49,261 nucleotides of DNA from an uncultured Lachnospiraceae bacterium (GTDB lineage Bacteria; Bacillota; Clostridia; Lachnospirales; Lachnospiraceae), in the NCBI GenBank assembly GCA_902793845.1, contig CADBFE010000007.1, positions 1 through 49,261 of the forward strand, in the 5' to 3' direction. The notes below the pieces were generated by a model. That model searched no databases. It had not been told where the DNA came from and saw nothing but the letters and a program-made list of their open reading frames with translations. The translations under genes were made by a program, and so were the position numbers. Positions 8,493 to 16,236 of this stretch are shown piece after piece (the stretch's first letter is position 1; each line of letters begins with the position of its first letter).

Positions 8493-11263
8493 AGGTTTAT
8501 CCTCGATATGATACCCGGTGAAAACAGGATATAAACCACGAGGGACGGGATGACTCCCACAAGTACCATGCAGTATAGAACAGGATCGGTGCCTGCATTA
8601 TATCCGGCAAAGTTGTTGATCACCAGAGCGATCGTCTTTTTCCTGACATCGAGGAGTACGAGTTTCTGGTAGATCGTATTGTTCCAGCTTAAGGTAAAGT
8701 TGAATATGAGCTGGAGCAGTATGGCAGGTCTGATGACAGGCAGGATGATTTTGTTAAATGTGATAAATTCATTGCAGCCGTCGATCCTGGCAGCCTCGAT
8801 GATCTGGGCCAGATTCATGGAATGGAGATACATTCTCATGAAATATACGCAGGACGGAATGGCGATGCCCACCATGATGATGGGGAAGTAATGGTTGTGG
8901 AGGCGGAGGCTGAAAACAAGCTTTAAGTATCCTACGACTCCGGCGACTCCGGGTATAAGCATTGCTGCAAATACAGGTCCCCACAGTACGTTTCGCCCTT
9001 TAAACTTATAATACTCGAAACCGTATGCACAAAGGGTTCCGATATATGTACCCACAAAAGCGCATGTAACTGATATAAAGCATGACCGGAGTATGACGGC
9101 ATATATATTGTTGCTTATATAATCCATCTCCATTTTTACACTGACCAGGTTTTCGGCAAAGCTGCCACCGGGCAGCAGAGAAAAGCCTTTGATGATCTCC
9201 TGGGTAGTCTTTGTGGAGTTTATCACGAGGACGCTGATCGGGAAGAGTGCGATGATACAAAGGCATATGCATACCACATGTCTGAACAGTATTATCAGAG
9301 TCCGTTTCGGATGACGGTAGGTAAATGTAAGGCAGAGGCGTACATTTTTCTTTAATGAATCAAAACGTTTTTTTTGATCATCTTTTATTTCAGAAATTAT
9401 CTGCCTGAAACCTTTGCCTTTTGGAATCGGCTTTTTGCAGATAAGACATATGATAAGTGTATCGATCCTGTGGATGACCGCCGCAGATATGATCGATGAA
9501 ATGATTACAAGCGTAAAATATATACCCGTTCCCTTAAAGGATGAATAAAGGCCCATAAACAGGTTGTGGATGAGATAAAGCTCAAGGGAAATCTCTCCAA
9601 GGAACTTTAGAAATCTGTTGCCGATACGGAGCTTCATGCCGATAAGGAGCACGAGCAGTACAAAGAAAAGGACCATGGGACACTGGACTATAAGGCATCG
9701 CAGCTTGTCATCATATCCTTTATCCGTGCCAAATTCACTCCAGTAGCTGTATGTATTAAGGGCATATTCCGTCGCTTTGTTTAGTGCCACAAATATTATT
9801 GTCACAGCGATGAGGACAAGGCCGTAAAAATGTTTCATGAAATCAACAATATGTTCCCTGTGTTTTGAAAACAGCATTCCGAAGGGGAATATTAAGGAGG
9901 TGTTGTACCACCATTCGCCCTGAAACCATGATTCTCCGTGGCCAAGGTAAAGCGAATATCCAACCATACCGCCGGTAAATAAAAACATCAGTATCAGGGC
10001 GAGAGTCCTGTTTTTGATGAACCTGAAAAGCAGATAGAAAATGACATACAGGATAACGATCTCGACAATATACCACATGTGGGAATTGATGAGCTTCCAG
10101 CCGGTGAGCCATGATATGAACTGGCCGGCTTTTGGGAAACCTGCAGTAACTATGTGGTGTATCAGAAAGATAATGATCGTGCAGTAAAACGGCACAAGTA
10201 CAGGGGGCAGTCTCTTTGAAAAGAATTTTTTAAGATAATCAGGTTTGTTTTTAAAACTCTCATACAGACCGTACCCTGAGAAAAAGAAAAACATGCCGAC
10301 AAATCCAACGCCGAAGTTTTCAAGGATATAGAGAATGCCCGAATCATTGCGGTCAGCCTGCTGGACGAGGTGATGGAAAACGATAAGTACGGCAAAAAAA
10401 CCGAGGATCATTTTTGATGTTTTAAGTGATAAAAAGTCATCATTCCATCCGGTGCAGCCGTCTCCCATGTAATAGTATTTTTTAAGTTCGCTGTCATAAA
10501 GCCGCTCGCTCCTGCCCATATATGTGATGCCGCAGAGCAGAGCAAATATAAACGGGACGACGATGATCCACGGCGCAAATGTGAGAGTCTTTAATCTGGC
10601 TATCAGATAATTGCCCTCCTCACCTGTGTTAGCCGGTTTGCCAAAGGAATAATCGGAGAGAAGCTTCTCATATTTACCTGTGACATCGGCGATTGTGGAA
10701 TCAAAGTCCTTCTCGGTGCCGTCCTCCACGTAGCATCTGATCTCGAGGAAAACGCCGCCATGCTCCATGAAATATGATGCGGTTACGCAGTAATCGCTGA
10801 CAGCAGGGTATTTGGTGCTGTAGCATACCCGGTGAAATGTAATATCTCCGAGGGTGATATCATCATGAACAGTCTCTCTTGTTAGCTGGTATCCGAACTG
10901 GTAATTTTGGATACGGTCTTCGGTTGAGGAATAGGAAATCTCTGAAAAGTCAGGCAGTATGTAGAATTCCTGATAATAATGATAGTCTTCTGACAGGACG
11001 ACAAACAGAGCATCGTATTTTTTCATCTCCGATGCAACCTCCCGTCTGCTGGTATCCTGAAAGTATCTTAAATAATTCTTGGGGGATGCAACATTAAGGT
11101 CAAGTTGTTTGATATATGTTTCGGCACCGCTTCTGCCAAATTTGGTAAAGCCGAATTTGGATGTTTCTTCTCCTTTGTTTCCTATGGTGATATAGACGGC
11201 GAGTGCCATCAGAATGACCAGAGATATGACAATGGTCCTGCTCCATTTTACAAGAATCTTCAA
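8474..11263 (-). CDS. Acyltransferase-3 / ABC sugar permease fusion membrane protein
   Basis: A 929-residue membrane protein joining two families. It starts with one transmembrane helix (about 10-28), then a roughly 200-residue extracytoplasmic domain of unknown type and a second helix near 232-250. Residues about 283-603 are an acyltransferase-3 domain, which acylates extracytoplasmic glycans using cytoplasmic acyl donors: VLIVFHHL, then FFFFSGYGLYESF, KKFFSKRLPPVLVPFY, and the terminal SLELYLIHN. A charged cytoplasmic linker (610-655) leads into a MalG-like permease (about 656-929). The permease has an intact ATPase-docking EAA loop, IIEAARIDGCNEFITF followed by IILPVIRP. The start is TTG: the one at 11263 lies 9 bases after GGGGG, while TTG 11269 lies only 3 after. 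It is transcribed alone, opposite to the HD-domain gene. Its cognate partner permease is not adjacent. Confidence 0.85.
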   Translation of the reverse strand: MKILVKWSRTIVISLVILMALAVYITIGNKGEETSKFGFTKFGRSGAETYIKQLDLNVASPKNYLRYFQDTSRREVASEMKKYDALFVVLSEDYHYYQEFYILPDFSEISYSSTEDRIQNYQFGYQLTRETVHDDITLGDITFHRVCYSTKYPAVSDYCVTASYFMEHGGVFLEIRCYVEDGTEKDFDSTIADVTGKYEKLLSDYSFGKPANTGEEGNYLIARLKTLTFAPWIIVVPFIFALLCGITYMGRSERLYDSELKKYYYMGDGCTGWNDDFLSLKTSKMILGFFAVLIVFHHLVQQADRNDSGILYILENFGVGFVGMFFFFSGYGLYESFKNKPDYLKKFFSKRLPPVLVPFYCTIIIFLIHHIVTAGFPKAGQFISWLTGWKLINSHMWYIVEIVILYVIFYLLFRFIKNRTLALILMFLFTGGMVGYSLYLGHGESWFQGEWWYNTSLIFPFGMLFSKHREHIVDFMKHFYGLVLIAVTIIFVALNKATEYALNTYSYWSEFGTDKGYDDKLRCLIVQCPMVLFFVLLVLLIGMKLRIGNRFLKFLGEISLELYLIHNLFMGLYSSFKGTGIYFTLVIISSIISAAVIHRIDTLIICLICKKPIPKGKGFRQIISEIKDDQKKRFDSLKKNVRLCLTFTYRHPKRTLIILFRHVVCICLCIIALFPISVLVINSTKTTQEIIKGFSLLPGGSFAENLVSVKMEMDYISNNIYAVILRSCFISVTCAFVGTYIGTLCAYGFEYYKFKGRNVLWGPVFAAMLIPGVAGVVGYLKLVFSLRLHNHYFPIIMVGIAIPSCVYFMRMYLHSMNLAQIIEAARIDGCNEFITFNKIILPVIRPAILLQLIFNFTLSWNNTIYQKLVLLDVRKKTIALVINNFAGYNAGTDPVLYCMVLVGVIPSLVVYILFSPGIISRINLGSIKE

Positions 11264-11365
11264 AAGCAAAGTCCCCCTAAACCTGTTATCCTGATTACAA
11301 TTAAATCATATTTTGCGTAGTTTGAAAATGGACGCTTTTGGCCCGGATGAGACGGGTTAAAATTA

Positions 11366-11394
11366 TTGTCCGACGTAAGAGATTTTGATATAAT
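11366..11394 (+). promoter_or_regulatory. Sigma-A-type promoter for the HD-domain gene
   Basis: TTGTCC (11366-11371), a 17-base spacer and a perfect TATAAT (11389-11394) lie 35 bases upstream of the ATG at 11430. Confidence 0.75.
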
Positions 11395-11400
11395 TGAAAA

Positions 11401-11416
11401 TGTACAAATATGTACA
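11401..11416. promoter_or_regulatory. TGTACA-N4-TGTACA operator candidate
   Basis: Two copies of the self-complementary hexamer TGTACA flank AATA, giving a 16-bp near-perfect palindrome located between about +1 and the ribosome site of the HD-domain gene. The position suits a repressor site, but no cognate regulator is known. Confidence 0.4.
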
Positions 11417-11429
11417 GGGGGTAAAAGCC

Positions 11430-12584
11430 ATGAAATTTGTAAAAACAGAAGATTTAAAGCCGGGGATGCGTCTGGCAAAGCCGGTATTTAATAAAAACGG
11501 AGTCCTGCTTTACGACCGTGATACAAAGCTCACGGGTCAGGGCGTAAACAGCATATACAATTTCGGGCTTATAGGTCTTTATATTCTTGAACAGGCAGAG
11601 CCTCTGCCGCCTTTATCCGAAGCAGACAGGGAATTTGAGAGATTCCAGACAGTAGCCGTATTTAAGGTTAAGGACATGTTTGCCCAGATAAGAAGGGGCA
11701 AGCATCCTACCCAGCTCGGGTCTCTGACTGCAGATATTATCCACGATTACGGAAACTTAAAAGAGAGAATGAACTTCATGCAGAATCTCCGTTCTGTTGA
11801 AGATAACGTATACAAGCATACCATCAATACGGCTATACTATGCGCTGCAATCTCCGGAAAGATGACGCTCTCTTTAAAGGAGCAGAATGACCTGGTGACG
11901 GCGGCCCTCCTCCATGATGTGGGCAGTCTCGATATACCGGAGAAGCTCGCCGTAAAGCAAAAGGATGAACTGACGGAGACTGATATCGCCGCCATATATA
12001 AATACAAAGAAGAAGGTATCAGAATGGTGAGAGACAGCGTGCTCTTAACCGGAGAGGTACCGAGGATAATGACCCACTTTTTAGGCGATGTCAGAAACAT
12101 AGAGGCCAAGAAGTATCATATCGAGAAAAATACAGAGACTCTCACAGAGATATTAAAGGTCGCATATTTCTACGATGTGCTCACAGCCATGAAGTTTGGC
12201 GAGGAGCCCATGTCAGACATAGCGGCATACAGATATTTAAAGCATCCGAGAAACATGATGAACAGGCAGGTGGTGGCAGCACTTACCCAGGCGATAAATA
12301 TCGCGCCTCCCGGATGTACCGTCCAGTTTGAAAACGGGGACAAGGGCATCGTCATAACGGACAATCCGGACGACATCTTAAGACCGTTTATCCTCTCATT
12401 TAAGGACAATAAGATATACAATCTGGCCGACGGACGCGTATATCAGGAATATCAGATAAAGGATGTAATGAAGACCCTCGACAACAGATATATCATGACG
12501 GACAAGTTCAAGGAATATCAGGAGCGTCTTAAGAACGGAGAGGGCCAGACCTTCAAGGTAGGCAGAAAAGCAAATAAAAAATAA
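11430..12584 (+). CDS. HD-GYP-like protein with degenerate motifs
   Basis: Cytoplasmic protein with an N-terminal segment typical of HD-GYP signalling proteins (VKTEDLKPGMRLAKPVFNKNGVLLY) and a central HD domain (about 130-280). The HD core is partly kept: HTINTAILCAAISGKM and ALLHDVGSLDIPEKL. The usual HDIGK lysine is Ser, and the HHE...GYP region that completes metal binding in cyclic-di-GMP phosphodiesterases is replaced by HFLGDVRNIEAKKYH. Catalysis is therefore doubtful and a binding or regulatory role is possible. The C-terminal part resembles the unrelated tail often found after such domains. The ATG at 11430 follows AGGGGG by 8 bases and is preferred to an upstream TTG at 11394 that lies in the -10 box. 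Confidence 0.8.
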   Translation: MKFVKTEDLKPGMRLAKPVFNKNGVLLYDRDTKLTGQGVNSIYNFGLIGLYILEQAEPLPPLSEADREFERFQTVAVFKVKDMFAQIRRGKHPTQLGSLTADIIHDYGNLKERMNFMQNLRSVEDNVYKHTINTAILCAAISGKMTLSLKEQNDLVTAALLHDVGSLDIPEKLAVKQKDELTETDIAAIYKYKEEGIRMVRDSVLLTGEVPRIMTHFLGDVRNIEAKKYHIEKNTETLTEILKVAYFYDVLTAMKFGEEPMSDIAAYRYLKHPRNMMNRQVVAALTQAINIAPPGCTVQFENGDKGIVITDNPDDILRPFILSFKDNKIYNLADGRVYQEYQIKDVMKTLDNRYIMTDKFKEYQERLKNGEGQTFKVGRKANKK

Positions 12585-12604
12585 TTTTCGGTTAAGGAAT
12601 TAAC

Positions 12605-13231
12605 ATGACTTTCGAAAATAAGAAATATACGGATATACAGGCACTTTTTGAAAACAGGTTTCTGAATTATTATCACATGGATGCCCTGACAGATTCGGGC
12701 AGGCCGTTTGATTACTATTTTGTATCAAGAAACAGGCCGGACAGTATCAAGGCAAGGACAGGCATAAACAAGCCGGAGGGCATAGTGATCTACCCCCTGC
12801 TAAAGGACGATCCGGACAAAATAGTGATGATACGGCAGTACAGATATCCAGTAGGCGATTATCTGTATGAACTGCCGGCGGGACTCATCGATGATGGAGA
12901 GGACGCAGATACTGCAGCAGTCAGGGAGATGAAGGAAGAGACAGGACTTGATTTTGAGCCTTATACCGGTGGTGAGGCCTTTTTCAGAAGGCCTTTTTTC
13001 ATGGGAGCGGGATATACCGACGAGTCTGCTTCGGCAGTATTCGGATATGCATCGGGCAGTTTTGACCAGCATCTTGAAGATACGGAGACCATACAGGTAT
13101 TTACGGCAGATAAAGATAAAGTCAGGGAGATACTTGAAAGCGGGAGCGTATCATTAAGATGTGGGTATCTGTTAATGAATTATCTGAGAAGTGACAGGAA
13201 TGAACCGTTTGCTTTTTTAAACGGCAGATAA
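12605..13231 (+). CDS. Nudix hydrolase, ADP-ribose pyrophosphatase-like
   Basis: Cytoplasmic pyrophosphohydrolase probably acting on ADP-ribose or a similar nucleoside-diphosphate compound. The Nudix box is perfect: G-LIDDG-E followed by seven residues and REMKEETGL, at about residues 97-119. The preceding PDKIVMIRQYRYPVGDYLYELPAG is the strand pattern characteristic of the ADP-ribose pyrophosphatase branch. Its 208 residues are normal. It starts 20 bp after the HD-domain gene with an AAGGA site and lies 24 bp before the beta-mannosidase gene. It could therefore be cotranscribed with either neighbour, although its role looks housekeeping. Confidence 0.88.
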   Translation: MTFENKKYTDIQALFENRFLNYYHMDALTDSGRPFDYYFVSRNRPDSIKARTGINKPEGIVIYPLLKDDPDKIVMIRQYRYPVGDYLYELPAGLIDDGEDADTAAVREMKEETGLDFEPYTGGEAFFRRPFFMGAGYTDESASAVFGYASGSFDQHLEDTETIQVFTADKDKVREILESGSVSLRCGYLLMNYLRSDRNEPFAFLNGR

Positions 13232-13255
13232 AACAGTAAAAAAGGAAGTGGAGTT

Positions 13256-15994
13256 TTGATAAGAGAAACATTTACTGACGGATGGAAATTAAAGGAGACC
13301 GGGGGAGAAAAAGTATATGATGTGAACATACCTGCATCGGTACTGTCGGTACTCCTTGAAAACGGAGATACAGAAGATCCGTTTTACAGGGATAATGAGA
13401 AAAAGTGCATGGCACTTTTTGAAAAAGATTATGAATTTACAAGGACGTTTGCGGCGTCCGGAGATATTACGAGGGAGGATGAGGTCGACCTCGTCTTTTA
13501 CGGTATAGATACCCTCGCAGATATATTCCTGAACGGAAAGCGCCTGTCATATACGAGCAGTATGCACCGGGTCTACAGATTTCCCATAAAGGATAAACTG
13601 ATATCCGGAGCAAACGAGATCAGGGTAGTCCTTCATTCACCTCTTAATTACATAAAGGAATATGTACCTGAGAAAAATAAAGAGATCAAATATGTGCCGA
13701 GCGGATGTATGTACGGCAACCAGTACATAAGAAAAGCCCACTCATCATTTGGCTGGGACTGGAGTCCGAAGCTTCCGGATATGGGGCTCTTTAGAAAAGT
13801 AGAGCTGGAGGCATATTCAAAAGTAGCCATCAAGGAAGTCTTTTTTGATCAGGAGCATGAGGGCGAGCGAGTGATCCTCTCGGTAGATCCCATATTAAAG
13901 ATAACGGATTCAGTGCCTGTGGAGATATGCATATCACTAAACGGCAAAGAGGCTGCATCAAATGTAATCCGTATGCCGGAAGAGGGTGCAAAGGAGACGG
14001 TCCGGGGCAGAAACCAGTGTGTGATAAATATCGACAAGCCCAGACTCTGGTGGCCTAACGGTCAGGGAGAGCCGTATCTCTATGATGTGAATATTAAAAT
14101 AAAAAAATCGGATACGGTCTACGATGAGAGAGATTACAAAATAGGACTCCGCACCATGTCAGTCAGCAGGAAAAAGGATGAGTTTGGCGAGGAGTTTGCA
14201 TTTGTGGTAAACGGCCGCAGGATATTTGCCATGGGAGCAAACTATATCCCGGAGGACTGTATCTATCCCAGGATAACCAGGGAGAAGATTGAGGAGACTG
14301 TAAGGAGCGCTGCAAAAGCAAACTTTAACATGCTCCGGGTTTGGGGCGGTGGATACTACCCGTCCGATGATTTCTATGACCTCTGCGATATATACGGCAT
14401 CATCGTATGGCAGGACCTCATGTTTGCATGCAATGTATATGATTTAAATCATGAATTCCAGGAGAATATAACAGAGGAAGTCCATGATAATGTAAAGCGT
14501 ATCCGTCATCATGCATGCCTGGGTCTCTGGTGTGGCAATAACGAGATTGAGTCTGCCTGGAACGGATGGGCAGGATTTAAGAATGAGACACCGTATCTGA
14601 AGGCAGATTATATAAAGATGTTTGAGCACATTCTGCCTGAGGCTTTAAGGGAAGTTGATGAGGATACATTTTACTGGCCTTCATCCCCGTCATCGGGAGG
14701 ATGCTTTGATGATCCGGATGATGAAAACAGAGGGGACTGCCACTACTGGGATGTATGGCACGGATTTAAACCCTTTAGCGACTATAATAAACATTTCTTC
14801 AGATTTTTATCCGAGTTTGGTTTCCAGTCGCTGCCCTGTAAAAAGACGACAGATACATTTACGCTGCCGGGAGATCAGAATATCTTTTCGGACATCATGG
14901 AATGTCATCAGAAAAATGACGGTGCCAACGGCAAGCTGATGTATTACATATCCCAGAATTTCCTATATCCCAAGGATTTTGTGGGACTCACATATGTGAG
15001 CCAGATACTCCAGGGACTGGCGATAAAGGCAGGCGTGGATCATCTGCGCCGAAACAGGGGCAGATGCATGGGTACCCTTTTCTGGCAGATCAATGACAAC
15101 TGGCCTGTAGTCAGCTGGTCGTCTGTGGATTATTACGGCAGATGGAAAGCTCTCCAGTATATGGCAAAGAAATTTTTCTCTCCCATAGCAGGCAGCATAG
15201 AGCGCATCATGGACGAAAACGGCAATGAGACATATCAGTACGCCGTCAGCGTAGTCAACGAATCTCCGGAGCCGGTGAGCTATAAAGTCAGACTCTCCGT
15301 ACACGGACTCGACGGCAAGGAGATCGGCCACTTTGATGAGACGGGCAGAGTGACTCCCGGCAAGGTTAACAGGCTGCGCAAACACGATTTTTCGAGATAT
15401 ATAGAAAAACGGGGCCCCGGATCGGCATATATCAGGGCTGAGTTTGCTTACTCAAACGGAATGCATGCATACGAGTATGCCACATTTGTACCGTACAAGC
15501 ATATGAACCTTAATCAGCCGAGAGTGACATTTGACGTCAGGGAATTTGACGATTACTACGAGCTTGAGGTTGAGACGGATACGTTTACACCGTTTGTGAT
15601 GCTGGACTTTAACGACAGGGATGTGATACTTGAGGACAACGCCTTTACGGCAGTGGCGGGAGAGCCATACGTGACGGTCCTCAAAAAATCGGAGATAAAG
15701 GGACCTCAGTTTGAGAGCATCGATGATCTCTGCTCTCACATAGATATATATTTCCTCCAGAGGAGCTATATGTATTTTGACGGCGACAGATCAGAAAACT
15801 ACGAGCCGGTCCGTGAGGAAAATACAGTATACGTAGACGAACTTCCGGATGACGTCATCTATGAAGATGAGGAATTCGGAGAAATATATGATGATATATA
15901 TGACGACGGAGAAGTGATCTACGAGACTGAAGAGGAACTTAAAGAGAGACTGCGGGCCGAGATAAAGGATGAACTCCGGGCAGAGATACTCTGA
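13256..15994 (+). CDS. Beta-mannosidase, GH2
   Basis: Glycoside hydrolase family 2 enzyme that removes non-reducing beta-1,4-linked mannose from manno-oligosaccharides. It has no signal peptide, so it acts in the cytoplasm on imported sugars. An N-terminal jelly-roll domain (DPFYRDNEKKCMALFEKDYEFTR is the family pattern) precedes immunoglobulin-like and TIM-barrel domains. The acid/base is E430 in GLWCGNNE and the nucleophile E520 in LSEFGFQS; the substrate pocket motif AHSSFGWDWSP is also present. The TTG start is supported by GGAAG 7 bases upstream and by family alignment. The C-terminus carries an Asp/Glu/Tyr-rich and coiled tail (about 860-912). A second frame continues similar acidic composition after the stop (see 15966-16235). 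Confidence 0.92.
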   Translation: MIRETFTDGWKLKETGGEKVYDVNIPASVLSVLLENGDTEDPFYRDNEKKCMALFEKDYEFTRTFAASGDITREDEVDLVFYGIDTLADIFLNGKRLSYTSSMHRVYRFPIKDKLISGANEIRVVLHSPLNYIKEYVPEKNKEIKYVPSGCMYGNQYIRKAHSSFGWDWSPKLPDMGLFRKVELEAYSKVAIKEVFFDQEHEGERVILSVDPILKITDSVPVEICISLNGKEAASNVIRMPEEGAKETVRGRNQCVINIDKPRLWWPNGQGEPYLYDVNIKIKKSDTVYDERDYKIGLRTMSVSRKKDEFGEEFAFVVNGRRIFAMGANYIPEDCIYPRITREKIEETVRSAAKANFNMLRVWGGGYYPSDDFYDLCDIYGIIVWQDLMFACNVYDLNHEFQENITEEVHDNVKRIRHHACLGLWCGNNEIESAWNGWAGFKNETPYLKADYIKMFEHILPEALREVDEDTFYWPSSPSSGGCFDDPDDENRGDCHYWDVWHGFKPFSDYNKHFFRFLSEFGFQSLPCKKTTDTFTLPGDQNIFSDIMECHQKNDGANGKLMYYISQNFLYPKDFVGLTYVSQILQGLAIKAGVDHLRRNRGRCMGTLFWQINDNWPVVSWSSVDYYGRWKALQYMAKKFFSPIAGSIERIMDENGNETYQYAVSVVNESPEPVSYKVRLSVHGLDGKEIGHFDETGRVTPGKVNRLRKHDFSRYIEKRGPGSAYIRAEFAYSNGMHAYEYATFVPYKHMNLNQPRVTFDVREFDDYYELEVETDTFTPFVMLDFNDRDVILEDNAFTAVAGEPYVTVLKKSEIKGPQFESIDDLCSHIDIYFLQRSYMYFDGDRSENYEPVREENTVYVDELPDDVIYEDEEFGEIYDDIYDDGEVIYETEEELKERLRAEIKDELRAEIL

Positions 15995-16235
15995 AAAAAA
16001 TGAGGAAGCAAAATCTGAGAAAACCGAATCAGATGAACTGTTTGACGATATAGGTGAAGTTGAGGAGATCGAGGAGATTGAAGAGGAATATGCACAGACG
16101 GAGATCGTCCCCGATATGCCGGGACCTGAAAAGCCGTTTTCGGAAGACGAGCGGGAAAACCTTGACGAGCGGCGCAGAAAAAAGAAAAAGAAGAGAAGAA
16201 GCGAATCACCACTTGACGGAATAAGGATAAATTAA
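15966..16235 (+). pseudogene. Acidic/basic tail ORF in +1 frame after beta-mannosidase
   Basis: An open frame of about 88 codons begins inside the last 28 bases of the beta-mannosidase gene in the +1 frame and ends 1 bp before the alpha-galactosidase start. It encodes an Asp/Glu-rich segment (EVEEIEEIEEEY), then DMPGPEKPFSEDERENLDERR and a poly-Lys/Arg patch. Its only ATG, at 15969, directly abuts AAAGG with no spacing, so independent initiation is unlikely. The composition continues that of the beta-mannosidase C-terminus. The simplest readings are a former or programmed +1 frameshift (the junction reads CTC TGA) or an assembly indel. A real small separate gene is less likely. Confidence 0.5.
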
Positions 16236-16236
16236 C

